From Rhodococcus spongiicola (GTDB lineage Bacteria; Actinomycetota; Actinomycetes; Mycobacteriales; Mycobacteriaceae), in contig NZ_RKLN01000002.1 of NCBI RefSeq assembly GCF_004011835.1, positions 353,469 to 417,468 on the forward strand: 64,000 bases of DNA, read 5' to 3'. Below the pieces are notes generated by a model. It had not been told where the DNA came from and did no database searches. It saw only the letters and a list, made by a program, of their open reading frames with translations. Below, piece after piece: positions 31,010 through 39,646 of the stretch (positions within the stretch are counted from its first letter, which is position 1; each line of letters opens with the position of its first letter). Position numbers and translations under genes: made by a program.

Positions 31010-32140
31010 ATGAGAATCGGGGTGCCGAAGGAGATCAAGAACGGCGAGCTGCGGGTCGCCTTGACTCCGCTCGCCGTCAACGAGCTACGGGCCCAGGGGC
31101 ACGAGCTGCTCGTCGAGCGTGGGGCGGGCGACGGGTCGTCGCTGCCGGACGAGGAGTTCGTTGCGGCCGGCGCCCGGATCCTCGATCGGGCGGACGAGGT
31201 GTGGGCCGAGGCGGACCTGATCGTGAAGGTGAAGGAGCCGCTGGAACCGGAGTACGCGCTGATGCGGCGCGGGCAGATCCTCTTCACCTATCTCCACCTC
31301 GCGGCGTCGCTCGACTGCACCGAGGCGCTGCTGTCGAGTGGTGTCACCGCCATTGCATACGAGACGGTCGAGCTGGCTGATGGATCACTGCCGTTGCTCG
31401 CGCCGATGAGCGAGGTCGCCGGCAGGCTTGCAACTCAGGTGGGGGCGCACGCATTGCAGGCGAGCGCGTCGGGCGAGCGCCGGGGGCGCGGCATCCTGCT
31501 CGGCGGCGTGCCGGGCGTCGGTCCGGCCCGTGTGGTCGTCATCGGCGGCGGCAACGCCGGAACACATGCGACGACGGTCGCGGCGGGTATGGGTGCGCGG
31601 GTGACTGTGCTCGATCGTGACGTCGCGAAGCTGCGGTGGTTGCACACACGGTTCGGGTCGCGCATCTCGACGGCCGTGTCCACCCGGACCGAACTCGAGC
31701 GCACGCTCATCGACGCGGATCTGGTGATCGGTGCGGTTCTGGTTCCCGGTGCTCGTGCGCCGCATCTGGTCTCGTCCGATTTGGTCTCCCGCATGTTGCC
31801 GGGGAGCGTGCTGGTCGACATCGCGATCGACCAGGGCGGATGTTTCGAGGACTCTCGGCCCACCAGCCATGACGAACCCACATATATGGTTCACAATTCT
31901 GTTATTTACGCAGTACCGAATATGCCGAGTATTGTTCCTCATACGTCGACCCGTGCCCTCGTAAATGTCACGCTACCGTTCGTATCCGCGGTTGCGGGAA
32001 AGGGCTGGCGCGCCGCGATGCGCGACGATCCTTCTCTCGCGATGGGTCTTAACACCTGGTCAGGGCGGGTGACGCATGCCCCGGTCGCGCTCGCGCACGG
32101 TCTGTCGTACGTAACGGTGGACCACGCCCTGCGTGGCTGA
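31010..32140 (+). CDS. ald: Alanine dehydrogenase
   Basis: 376 residues from the ATG at 31010, which has GGAGGAGAG before it. MRIGVPKEIKNGELRVAL opens the family, LIVKVKEPLEPEY holds the substrate Lys, FTYLHLA the active-site His, VVVIGGGNAGTHA the NAD fold and DIAIDQGGCFEDSRPT the catalytic Asp. It interconverts alanine with pyruvate and ammonia, using NADH. Codons from about 31878 to 31945 are strikingly AT-rich (AAT, TCT, GTT, ATT, GTA, AGT, CCT), unlike the rest of the gene, yet the protein is normal there. It is inserted between genes that are neighbours in M. tuberculosis. Confidence 0.95.
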   Translation: MRIGVPKEIKNGELRVALTPLAVNELRAQGHELLVERGAGDGSSLPDEEFVAAGARILDRADEVWAEADLIVKVKEPLEPEYALMRRGQILFTYLHLAASLDCTEALLSSGVTAIAYETVELADGSLPLLAPMSEVAGRLATQVGAHALQASASGERRGRGILLGGVPGVGPARVVVIGGGNAGTHATTVAAGMGARVTVLDRDVAKLRWLHTRFGSRISTAVSTRTELERTLIDADLVIGAVLVPGARAPHLVSSDLVSRMLPGSVLVDIAIDQGGCFEDSRPTSHDEPTYMVHNSVIYAVPNMPSIVPHTSTRALVNVTLPFVSAVAGKGWRAAMRDDPSLAMGLNTWSGRVTHAPVALAHGLSYVTVDHALRG

Positions 32141-32252
32141 TTCGACTGATAGGCGTGAACGTCATCGATGCAATTCCCGAGTTTCGTGATCGTTGTGGAT
32201 CATTTATGATTTCCACTCCGACACGCCGCCGGAAATTGTGTCTAATGGTTTC

Positions 32253-32690
32253 ATGCGGTCGGGAAAGCGGACAGGATCCGAAGTGCAGACGGGGGAGACT
32301 GTTGCGCACGGGACGGCTGATGCTGATGCGTCGTCCGCGCCCGGAACCCAGGAGGATCCGTCGTCCGCAGACGGCGACGAGGAAGACCACCTCCTCGCGT
32401 CCCCGCTCGCCGGCCGGATCGTCACCGTCGCGCTAGTCGCCGGCACAGCGGTGATGGTGGGCATTGTCATGGTGTCGTTCATCGAGATGGTCGTCATTGG
32501 CACTCTCGGGGCCGTCGCCGCGTATCTGGTCGCACACGACGACGGTTGGACGCGCCAGAAGCAACGCCGCCGCGCCCGCCGCCGCGCTCGGCGTCACATC
32601 CCGGTCACGCCTGGGTCGAGGTCGACGAGCGAGTCTTGGCGCGCGGAGGACTGGAGCGAGGACGACGTCGCCGGACGTCCTGCCGCCTAG
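32253..32690 (+). CDS. Small membrane protein of unknown function
   Basis: About 145 residues from the ATG at 32253. An acidic, Asp/Glu/Ser-rich N-terminal 50 residues is followed by two closely spaced hydrophobic helices (VTVALVAGTAVMVGIVMVSF, then VVIGTLGAVAAYLVA) and a basic Arg-rich tail. A good -10 box, TATGAT, at 32205-32210 gives a transcript start near 32217, which favours 32253 over the in-frame GTG at 32193. I do not recognise a family. The membrane topology with a basic cytoplasmic end is all that can be said. The polysaccharide acyltransferase gene follows. Confidence 0.6.
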   Translation: MRSGKRTGSEVQTGETVAHGTADADASSAPGTQEDPSSADGDEEDHLLASPLAGRIVTVALVAGTAVMVGIVMVSFIEMVVIGTLGAVAAYLVAHDDGWTRQKQRRRARRRARRHIPVTPGSRSTSESWRAEDWSEDDVAGRPAA

Positions 32691-32746
32691 CCGCCACCGA
32701 GGGCGCGTGGTCAGACGCACAGCCGTGGTCCGTAGGCTTATATCTC

Positions 32747-33541
32747 ATGACGAGCATGTGGGGCGCACCGTTGCGCACGAGGTGGCGCGGATCACGACGT
32801 CGCGATAGTGAGCAGGCCCGCTTTCTGACGCTTGGTTCGCTGAAGTGGGTCATCGCGAACAAGGCGTACACACCGTGGTACCTGGTCCGTTACTACCGGT
32901 TGGCGAAGTTCAAACTCGCCAACCCGCACATCATCACGCGCGGCATGGTGTTCCTCGGCAAGAACGTCGAGATCCACTCGACGCCGGGACTGTCGCGGAT
33001 GGAGATCGGCAAGTGGGTCCACATCGGCGACGGCAACGCCCTACGGTGCCACGAGGGTTCGCTGCGCATCGGCGACAAGGTCGTCTTCGGCAAGGACAAC
33101 GTCGTCAACACCTACCTCGACATCGAGATCGGTGCATCGACTCTCGTCGCTGACTGGTGCTACATCTGCGACTTCGATCACCGGACCGAGGACATCACGG
33201 TCCCGATCAAGGATCAGGGCATCGCCAAGGGTCCAGTTCGTATCGGCCCGGACACGTGGATTGCCGCCAAGGTCTCGGTCCTGCGCAACACGCGTGTCGG
33301 CCGTGGCTGCGTGCTCGGTGCTCACGCCGTGGTCAAGGGGGACATCCCCGACTTCAGCATCGCCGTCGGATCACCGGCGAAACCGGTCAAGAACCGCCGC
33401 GCCGACTGGGAGGCCGGCGCCGAGGAGCGGGCGAAGTACATAGCCGCCCTCGAGGACATCGCCCGAAAGAAGGCCGCGACCGGTGGTGGTGAGGGGGCTC
33501 TCGTGAACGGGAACGGGAACGGAGCCGGTACCCAGCAGTAG
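32747..33541 (+). CDS. Left-handed beta-helix acyltransferase (hexapeptide repeat), probable polysaccharide acetyltransferase
   Basis: 264 residues from the ATG at 32747. Hexapeptide repeats run through about residues 70-205 (IGKWVHIGDGNALRC, LRIGDKVVFGKDNVV, VRIGPDTWIAAKVSVL, VGRGCVLGAHAVVKGDI). CDFDHRTED supplies a candidate catalytic His. The Gly/Asn tail is low complexity. By position it corresponds to Rv3034c, proposed in the literature to acylate methylglucose lipopolysaccharide. TAGGCT is 8 nt before the start. It converges with the GT4 gene of the same pathway, so a shared role is likely, not proven here. Confidence 0.85.
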   Translation: MTSMWGAPLRTRWRGSRRRDSEQARFLTLGSLKWVIANKAYTPWYLVRYYRLAKFKLANPHIITRGMVFLGKNVEIHSTPGLSRMEIGKWVHIGDGNALRCHEGSLRIGDKVVFGKDNVVNTYLDIEIGASTLVADWCYICDFDHRTEDITVPIKDQGIAKGPVRIGPDTWIAAKVSVLRNTRVGRGCVLGAHAVVKGDIPDFSIAVGSPAKPVKNRRADWEAGAEERAKYIAALEDIARKKAATGGGEGALVNGNGNGAGTQQ

Positions 33542-33558
33542 AGCGGTCCGAGTGCCCG

Positions 33559-34803
33559 CTACCGACCGGGCAGCGGGCGCTCGGGAACCTCCGGACGCGC
33601 CAACGGGTGGCGGACGCGACGCTTGGCCGCGGCATACACCTGCACGGTCTCCTCGGCCACCTTGCGCCAATCGAAGTCGGCGGTCAGACGATCGCGTGCC
33701 GCCTGTGCCCGAACCTGGGCGGCGTCCGGATCGTCGAGGGTCTCTCGCACCGCGGAGGTGAGTCCGTCCACGTCGCCCGGGGCGAACGACAGCCCGGTCA
33801 CACCGTCGACGACGGCCTCGCCGAGCCCACCCGCGGTCGAAGCGATCAGCGGGGTGCCCGCTGCGGCCGCCTCGAGCGCAATGATCCCGAACGGCTCGTA
33901 GCGACTCGGCAACACGATCGCGTCGGCACCGTGCAACCAACCGAGTAGCTCCTCGTGATCGAGGTTGCCGAGGAACGTCACCGAGCGCGCGACCCGGTGT
34001 GTGCGGGCCTGCTGGCGCAGCCACTCGAACTGAGTGCCTTCACCGGCGACGGCCAACGTCGTGCCTGGGTGGCTGCGTCGGATTCGCGGCAGCGCTGCGA
34101 TCGCGTCCTGCACACCCTTCTCGTACTCGAGGCGTCCGACATACAGCAGGGCCGCCGGTCCGGACCGGGGCGAGCGTGAACGGTAGCTCCACGTCGTGAC
34201 GTCGATGCCGTTGCGGATCACGGTGATCGGCGGCAGTTCCGGGCCGTACAGCTGGGTGACCTCGTCCTCCATCGACTTCGAACAGGCGATGATGGAGTCG
34301 GATTCGTTGGCGAGCCACCACTCCACCGAGTGCACCTGACGGTTGACGCGGCCGGAGATCCACCCGCTGTGCCGACCTGCCTCCGAGGCATGCAGCGTCG
34401 AGACCAACGGGACGTCGTAGAACTCGGCGAGTGCGATCGCCGGGTGCGCCACAAGCCAGTCATGGGCGTGCACGACGTCGGGCTGCCAGCCATCACCGAT
34501 GCCACCCTTCGACAGGGCCACGCCCGCACGAACCATCGCGTGTCCCATCGCCAGCGTCCACGCCAGCATGTCCTCACCGAAGATGAAGTGCGGCGGATCC
34601 TCGGCGACCGCGACCACGAGCACGCCCTCGGCGATCTCCGTCGTCGTCGGATGCGTGGACGGGTCGGTGCCCGACGGCCGTCGCGACAGCACGACCACCT
34701 CGTGGCCGGCTGAGACCAGTTCGGTTGCCAGGTGGTGGACGTGCCGCCCCAGCCCACCCACCACCACGGGCGGGTATTCCCACGACACGATCAGAACTTT
34801 CAT
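33559..34803 (-). CDS. GT4 glycosyltransferase (Rv3032-like alpha-1,4-glucan synthase)
   Basis: 414 residues from the ATG at 34803. SWEYPPVVVGGLGRHVHHL is the donor-binding GGLG opening, VVHAHDWLV the acceptor-side motif, YVGRLEYEKG starts the second Rossmann domain and PSRYEPFGIIALEAAAAGTP is the E-x7-E donor loop. Enzymes of this type extend alpha-1,4-glucan from nucleotide glucose. The M. tuberculosis counterpart elongates the backbone of methylglucose lipopolysaccharide and contributes to glycogen. Its ATG overlaps the GH57 stop (ATGA), so it is the last gene of a three-gene coupled operon. Confidence 0.92.
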   Translation of the reverse strand: MKVLIVSWEYPPVVVGGLGRHVHHLATELVSAGHEVVVLSRRPSGTDPSTHPTTTEIAEGVLVVAVAEDPPHFIFGEDMLAWTLAMGHAMVRAGVALSKGGIGDGWQPDVVHAHDWLVAHPAIALAEFYDVPLVSTLHASEAGRHSGWISGRVNRQVHSVEWWLANESDSIIACSKSMEDEVTQLYGPELPPITVIRNGIDVTTWSYRSRSPRSGPAALLYVGRLEYEKGVQDAIAALPRIRRSHPGTTLAVAGEGTQFEWLRQQARTHRVARSVTFLGNLDHEELLGWLHGADAIVLPSRYEPFGIIALEAAAAGTPLIASTAGGLGEAVVDGVTGLSFAPGDVDGLTSAVRETLDDPDAAQVRAQAARDRLTADFDWRKVAEETVQVYAAAKRRVRHPLARPEVPERPLPGR

Positions 34804-36410
34804 TGCATGCTCCCAGCGAATGCAGCTGTTTCGGCCGAGCGAACGGGCAGGCGCCGCGCGTCGAGTGCGGGGAACAGGCCGTCGGCGGCGTTCCATCCGT
34901 CGGCAAGGCGGTGCGCGACCTCGTCCCGTCCGGACGCGACGGCGTCGGCGATCTCCCGCAGCGCATGTGCGTGCTTGTGGGCTCGGTCGCGAGCGTACCC
35001 GGCCGCGGAGTCCTTGCTGACCATGAAGGCCCAGTCGCTCGAGACGGTCAACAGCGTCTCACGCAACATCTGGTCGTGGACCCGATTGCGAAGTTCCGGG
35101 GCGCCCCCGAATCCGTGGAGATTCGCGTCGCGGTTCTTGTCGATCGTATCGAGCGCGGTCTGCACGACCTCGGCGTTGAGCTGGACCAGGTCCTGTACTT
35201 GGTCGCCGGCCCACACCCGCCAGTCCTTGCCCGAACCCCAGGACGAGTCCTGCAGTTCGACGGGGGCACCGACGTAGCCGCGATCGCGGGCGTCGGCGAG
35301 GGTCCCGACCTCGATGCCAGCCTCGGGAAGCGCCCGGAGCACCTGTTCGAGCCACTGAGGTCCCTCATGCCACCAGTGCCCGAACAGTTCGGTGTCGAAA
35401 GCGGCGACGACGAGTGCGGGGCGGCCGATTCGTTCGGATTCGCTACGCAGGCGCCGACGGACGGTTTCGACGAAATCGGCGACGTGCTTGTCGACGGCGA
35501 CCGCCGCGAGCTCCGGGTCGTAGGGCGCCTTCTTCTCCGAGGGCACCGTGCGACCGGTCACGCGTGCGGGCTTGAGTCCGGTGTCGTGGTCGTAGGTGTG
35601 GAAGTCGCGGTAGGCCGCGTGGCCGGGGTAGCCGGTCTTCGGCGACCACACGCGGTAGCTGACCTCGAGGTCGCGGCCGAAGGCGATGACGTCGGAGTCC
35701 CACACCGGCCGACCGGCCGTGGTGTCACCGCGCAGCGCAGGGCCGTCGACCATGAAGTGCGACACACCCGCCGCTGCGTAGCCCCTCTCCATCCCCGGCG
35801 TGTACCCGCACTCGGGTGCCCAGATCCCGGAGGGGGTGTGGCCCCACCGCGACTCGGCGTCGGCGAGACCCTCGGAGAGCGAGAATGACCGTAGTCGCGG
35901 ATCGAGCAGCGGCTGGAACGGATGCGCGAGCGGGCCGCCGAGGAGCTCGATCGTTTCGGCGTCGATCAGCTCGCGCAGTACTGCGGAACCACCATGGCGC
36001 CAACGGGTTTCGAAATCATGGAGGGCCGTCGCGGATGCGCGGTGCTCGCGGGCGCCCAGGTCGCGGTGCGAGGCCGACGACATCCCGGCGGCCTCGTGGG
36101 CGCGGAGTTGCCAGTTGCCGAGCCAGTGGTGCATGCCGTTGAGGCTGTGCGGGTCGTCGAGCTGCGCCGCGAGCACCGGCGTGACGCCGAGTGTGAGCAG
36201 GCGGGTGCGCCCCTCGGCGGCGAGTCGCCGCAACACCGCCGTCACCGGTAGATACGTCGCCGCCCACGATTGATACAGCCACTCCTCGCCGACCGGCCAG
36301 CGCCCGTGGTTGGCGAGCCACGGCAAGTGCGAGTGCAGGACCAGGCAGAACATGCCCGGCTCACGCGAGGCCCCCACCTCTTGTGTCCCCATCTCTGCTG
36401 TCCCCGTCAC
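34800..36410 (-). CDS. GH57-family 1,4-alpha-glucan branching enzyme/glucanotransferase (Rv3031-like)
   Basis: About 536 residues. LVLHSHLPWLANHGRWPVGEEW is the GH57 opening, WAPECGYTPGMERGYA holds the nucleophile Glu, and AAFDTELFGHWWHEGP the general-acid Asp. A helical domain and the DSSWGSGKDW segment follow, as in branching enzymes of this family. It should branch or rearrange the alpha-glucan made by the neighbouring GT4. The GTG at 36410 overlaps the upstream methyltransferase stop (GTGA). An ATG at 36392 is the alternative. Order and coupling copy Rv3030-Rv3031-Rv3032. Confidence 0.92.
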   Translation of the reverse strand: MTGTAEMGTQEVGASREPGMFCLVLHSHLPWLANHGRWPVGEEWLYQSWAATYLPVTAVLRRLAAEGRTRLLTLGVTPVLAAQLDDPHSLNGMHHWLGNWQLRAHEAAGMSSASHRDLGAREHRASATALHDFETRWRHGGSAVLRELIDAETIELLGGPLAHPFQPLLDPRLRSFSLSEGLADAESRWGHTPSGIWAPECGYTPGMERGYAAAGVSHFMVDGPALRGDTTAGRPVWDSDVIAFGRDLEVSYRVWSPKTGYPGHAAYRDFHTYDHDTGLKPARVTGRTVPSEKKAPYDPELAAVAVDKHVADFVETVRRRLRSESERIGRPALVVAAFDTELFGHWWHEGPQWLEQVLRALPEAGIEVGTLADARDRGYVGAPVELQDSSWGSGKDWRVWAGDQVQDLVQLNAEVVQTALDTIDKNRDANLHGFGGAPELRNRVHDQMLRETLLTVSSDWAFMVSKDSAAGYARDRAHKHAHALREIADAVASGRDEVAHRLADGWNAADGLFPALDARRLPVRSAETAAFAGSMQ

Positions 36411-37222
36411 GCCACGGGGTCCTTGATCGCGACGGCGACGAGATCGAGGCTGTCGTCGATATCCGCCTCGAGCAGGACGAAGTCGTCGGCGGTGACGCCT
36501 TCGACGTCGCTGCAGAGTTGCTCCGGCCACGGCTCGCCCGCGAGGGCCCGCTCGATCTGGGCGTCGATGAACGATCCACCGTGTTCGGCATCGAGTTCGC
36601 GCAGGCGCGGGCCGTGGTGGACGCCGGTCATCAGCGCGACCTTGAAGCCTGCCTCGACCAATAGTTCGGTCAACTCGGCGGCGTTGAGCTCACGGGTGTG
36701 GAACGGATTGAGCGGCGTATCGCGACCCGGGGAGAACGTGATGCGGTTGGGCGTGCTCACGAGCAGCTCACCGCCTGGGCGCAGCACCCGATGGCACTCT
36801 CGCAGGAACTGCGCCTGATCCCACAAATGTTCGATTACCTGAAAGTTGACGACGGTGTCGACGGACTCGTCCGATAGCGGTAGCTCCGCGAGGTTGCCGT
36901 GCACCATCTCCACACGGGGGTAGCGGGCACGCACGTGTTCGACCGCCGAGATGTCGTAGTCGAGCCCCGTCACCTTTGTCGCCACGTCGGCAATCATGTT
37001 GGCGCCGTAGCCTTCTCCAGATCCCGCCTCGAGTACTTCGCGACCGGAGCAGCGCGGGAGCAGGTCACGGTAGACGACCTCATGGCGCCGGAACCAGTAG
37101 TTCTCCTCGGGGATTCCGGGGACCGTGCGTTCGCCGGTCAGCGGCAGTGTGGACGCCTCGCTAGCAGGGTCGGGCGTAGCGTCTGCGCGCTCGGTCGTGC
37201 AACCAACAGTGGATTCGCTCAC
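36407..37222 (-). CDS. SAM-dependent methyltransferase of the methylglucose lipopolysaccharide cluster (Rv3030-like)
   Basis: 271 residues from the GTG at 37222. VLEAGSGEGYGANMIA is SAM motif I, TGLDYDISAVEHV the ribose-binding acidic loop, and VDTVVNFQVIEHLWD the post-motif II region. ERTVPGIPEENYWFRRHEVVYRDLL before the fold is shared by sugar methyltransferases. It is proposed to O-methylate glucose units of the polymer made by the next two genes. TAACCT lies 7 nt before the GTG. The frame is open to 37276, but those 18 codons lie upstream of that promoter. First gene of the operon. Confidence 0.88.
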   Translation of the reverse strand: MSESTVGCTTERADATPDPASEASTLPLTGERTVPGIPEENYWFRRHEVVYRDLLPRCSGREVLEAGSGEGYGANMIADVATKVTGLDYDISAVEHVRARYPRVEMVHGNLAELPLSDESVDTVVNFQVIEHLWDQAQFLRECHRVLRPGGELLVSTPNRITFSPGRDTPLNPFHTRELNAAELTELLVEAGFKVALMTGVHHGPRLRELDAEHGGSFIDAQIERALAGEPWPEQLCSDVEGVTADDFVLLEADIDDSLDLVAVAIKDPVA

Positions 37223-37323
37223 CTCAGCGAGGTTAGTGGCACTGGCCCCGAGAGTTGTACGGGTGGTCCACATCACAGCCGTGAAGGTGCCGGTTGATGG
37301 TTATTGTGAGACCGGATTTCACC

Positions 37324-37345
37324 CAAGTTACCGGCCGGTAACTTG
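37324..37345. promoter_or_regulatory. 22-bp perfect palindrome upstream of etfB
   Basis: CAAGTTACCGG (37324-37334) is followed immediately by its exact reverse complement CCGGTAACTTG (37335-37345). A -10-like TAATCT lies at 37354-37359, so a protein on the palindrome would cover the -35 region. A transcript start near 37366 gives a leader of about 97 nt with AGGAGGT before the etfB ATG. The size and symmetry suit a TetR- or GntR-type dimer. No regulator gene is adjacent. Confidence 0.6.
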
Positions 37346-37462
37346 CTGTGGGGTAATCTGTCGCACAGCCAACGTGCAAAGAACTTGTCTACGAGAGCTC
37401 GGCATGTCGCGGAGTTGCTCGCGATCATCAGCCAGCTACAACCAGGAGGTCGACGAAGACCC

Positions 37463-38263
37463 ATGACGAACATCGTCGTTTTGATCAAGCAGGTCCCCGA
37501 CACGTGGTCCGAGCGCAAGCTCACGGACGGGGACTTCACGCTTGACCGCGAGGCCGCCGACGCAGTGCTCGACGAGATCAACGAGCGCGCCGTCGAGGAA
37601 GCACTCCTCATCAAGGAGCGCGACGGCGGTGAGGTGATCGTGCTGTGCGCCGGCCCCGACCGCGCCAAAGAAGCCATCCGCAAGGCCCTGTCCATGGGTG
37701 CCGACAAGGCTGTTCACGTCAACGACCCGGCTCTGCACGGCTCCGATGCGATCCAGACCGGCTGGACCTTGGCGGCCGCTCTCGGCCAGATCAGCTTCGA
37801 CAACGGTGAGGCTGCCGACCTGGTCATCGCCGGCAACGAGGCCACCGACGGCCGTATCGGCGCCGTCCCGGCCATCATTGCCGAGTACCTCGGCCTGCCG
37901 CAGCTGACCCAGCTGCGCAAGCTGACCGTCGCCGACGGCAAGGTCACCGGCGAGCGTGAGACCGACGAGGGTGTCTTCGGTCTCGAGGCCAGCCTGCCGG
38001 CCATCGTCTCGGTCAGCGAGAAGATCAACGAGCCGCGGTTCCCGTCCTTCAAGGGCATCATGGCCGCGAAGAAGAAGGAGGTTCAGGTCCTCACCCTGGC
38101 CGATCTGGGTGTCGATCCTGAGACCGTGGGCGTCGCCAACGCCGGCACCACCGTCACCGCCTCCACCCCCAAGCCCCCGCGTACCGCTGGCGAGCGCGTC
38201 ACCGACGAGGGCGACGGCGGCACCAAGATCGCCGCGTACCTCGTGGGCCAGAAGATCATCTGA
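37463..38263 (+). CDS. etfB: Electron transfer flavoprotein beta subunit
   Basis: 266 residues from the ATG at 37463 (AGGAGGT 13 nt upstream). MTNIVVLIKQVPDTWSE opens the family, and GNEATDGRIGAVPAIIAEYLG with LEASLPAIVSVSEKINEPRFPSFKGIMAAKKK is the ETF-beta signature, including the recognition loop and AMP-binding residues. With EtfA it carries electrons from acyl-CoA and other dehydrogenases to the quinone pool. The frame is open upstream to 37343 but only through the leader. Confidence 0.95.
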   Translation: MTNIVVLIKQVPDTWSERKLTDGDFTLDREAADAVLDEINERAVEEALLIKERDGGEVIVLCAGPDRAKEAIRKALSMGADKAVHVNDPALHGSDAIQTGWTLAAALGQISFDNGEAADLVIAGNEATDGRIGAVPAIIAEYLGLPQLTQLRKLTVADGKVTGERETDEGVFGLEASLPAIVSVSEKINEPRFPSFKGIMAAKKKEVQVLTLADLGVDPETVGVANAGTTVTASTPKPPRTAGERVTDEGDGGTKIAAYLVGQKII

Positions 38264-38308
38264 TCCAGCCCCCTCGAGACCAGCAGACAAGACAGGGAGA
38301 AGTAAGCA

Positions 38309-39265
38309 ATGGCAGAAGTACTCGTGCTCGTCGAGCACGCCGAGGGTGCACTGAAGAAGATCAGCACCGAGCTCATCACCGCCGCTCGTGCGCTCGGTGA
38401 GCCGTCCGCCGTCGTCGCCGGCCCGGTCGGTACGGCCGGCAAGTTGGCTGACGCACTGGCGGCCGCCGGTGCCGCGAAGATCTACGTCGCCGAGTCCGAC
38501 GACGTCGAGGGCTACCTGGTGACCCCGAAGGTCGATGTCCTCGCGGGTCTGGTCGAGTCCGCGAGCCCGGCTGCCGTGGTCACCGCGGCCAGCATCGAGG
38601 GCAAGGAGGTCGCCGGTCGCCTCGCAGCTCGTCTCGGCTCCGGCCTGCTGTCCGACGTAGTCGAGATCAAGTCCGACGGCAGCGCCGTCCACTCGATCTT
38701 CGGTGGCGCGTTCACCGTCGACGCCAAGGCCAACGGCGAGGTTCCGGTCATCTCGGTCCGCCCGGGTGCCGTCGAGGCCCAGCCGCAGGCCGCGGCCGGC
38801 GAGCAGGTCGCGGTCGAGGTTCCGGCTCAGGACGAGAGCGCCGTCAAGATCGTCTCGCGTGAGCCGATCGTCGGTGGCGACCGCCCCGAGCTCACCGAGG
38901 CGTCGGTCGTCGTCTCCGGCGGTCGCGGCGTCGGGTCGGCCGACAAGTTCTCGGTCGTCGAGGAGCTCGCCGATTCGCTCGGTGCCGCCGTCGGTGCCTC
39001 GCGTGCCGCCGTCGACTCCGGCTACTACCCGGGCCAGTTCCAGGTCGGCCAGACCGGCAAGACGGTCTCGCCGCAGCTGTACATCGCACTCGGCATCTCG
39101 GGAGCCATCCAGCACCGGGCCGGCATGCAGACCTCGAAGACCATCGTCGCGGTCAACAAGGACGAAGAGGCCCCGATCTTCGAGATTGCGGACTACGGCG
39201 TCGTGGGCGACCTGTTCAACGTCGCCCCGCAGCTGACGGAGGCCATCAAGGCTCACCGGGGCTGA
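38309..39265 (+). CDS. etfA: Electron transfer flavoprotein alpha subunit
   Basis: 318 residues. The N-terminal alpha/beta half ([16 protein letters not shown]) pairs with EtfB. The C-terminal FAD domain is clear in [58 protein letters not shown] and [18 protein letters not shown]. It starts 45 nt after etfB with GGGAGAAG before the ATG, so the two form an operon. A long hairpin follows. Confidence 0.96.
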   Translation: MAEVLVLVEHAEGALKKISTELITAARALGEPSAVVAGPVGTAGKLADALAAAGAAKIYVAESDDVEGYLVTPKVDVLAGLVESASPAAVVTAASIEGKEVAGRLAARLGSGLLSDVVEIKSDGSAVHSIFGGAFTVDAKANGEVPVISVRPGAVEAQPQAAAGEQVAVEVPAQDESAVKIVSREPIVGGDRPELTEASVVVSGGRGVGSADKFSVVEELADSLGAAVGASRAAVDSGYYPGQFQVGQTGKTVSPQLYIALGISGAIQHRAGMQTSKTIVAVNKDEEAPIFEIADYGVVGDLFNVAPQLTEAIKAHRG

Positions 39266-39313
39266 ATCCGGGCCGGACGCTTCGCTGAAATCCCGCCACC
39301 GTCCGGCGGGCTC

Positions 39314-39361
39314 ACACGGTCGCCGCAACATTCTCTGTGCGAGAGGTTGCGGCGACCGTGT
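39314..39361 (+). terminator. Long terminator hairpin after etfA
   Basis: ACACGGTCGCCGCAAC (39314-39329) pairs perfectly with GTTGCGGCGACCGTGT (39346-39361), 16 bp. The 16-nt loop contains a second small stem, CTCT with AGAG. It lies 48 nt after the etfA stop. The T run is weak, but the stem is strong enough to end transcription in a high-GC genome. Confidence 0.75.
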
Positions 39362-39420
39362 CGTTTCCGGGACGGTCGGGGCGCACTTGTTAAGTAAGCA
39401 CAACGATCGGATTTCGGTCC

Positions 39421-39560
39421 ACCGAGGACGAGTCCCAGCCGGGTTCCGAAGCCCCAGCCGAGGCGACGGGTCCGCACGTGGAGCAAGGAGTAATCGGCGA
39501 TGAACATTGCGACCACTCCTCACTTGAACCGTCTCGAGTCCTCGGTTCCCGAGACCCGGA
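39421..39560 (+). pseudogene. Internally deleted remnant of the secreted Gly/His-repeat gene family
   Basis: The segment copies the leader, start and tail of the three genes at 41.8-44.4 kb. GAGGACGAGTCCC, AGGCGACGG, CCGCACGTGGAGCAAGGAGTA and ATGAAC match the leader and start. Within 25 nt of the ATG the sequence jumps to TGAACCGTCT...CTCGG.TCC.GAG, which in the intact copies begins at the stop codon. The whole signal peptide and repeat region is therefore missing. A 30-codon frame (39500-39592) remains with a good ribosome site, but it encodes nothing like the parent protein. It lies between etfA and the MFS pseudogene. Confidence 0.7.
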
Positions 39561-39646
39561 TCCGGCTTCAGCCCTTGGTCCACCGTCGTTGATTCGAATC
39601 TGATTTCTCGCCCGGAGTTCGGGCATTTCAGAAGGGGCATTCGATC

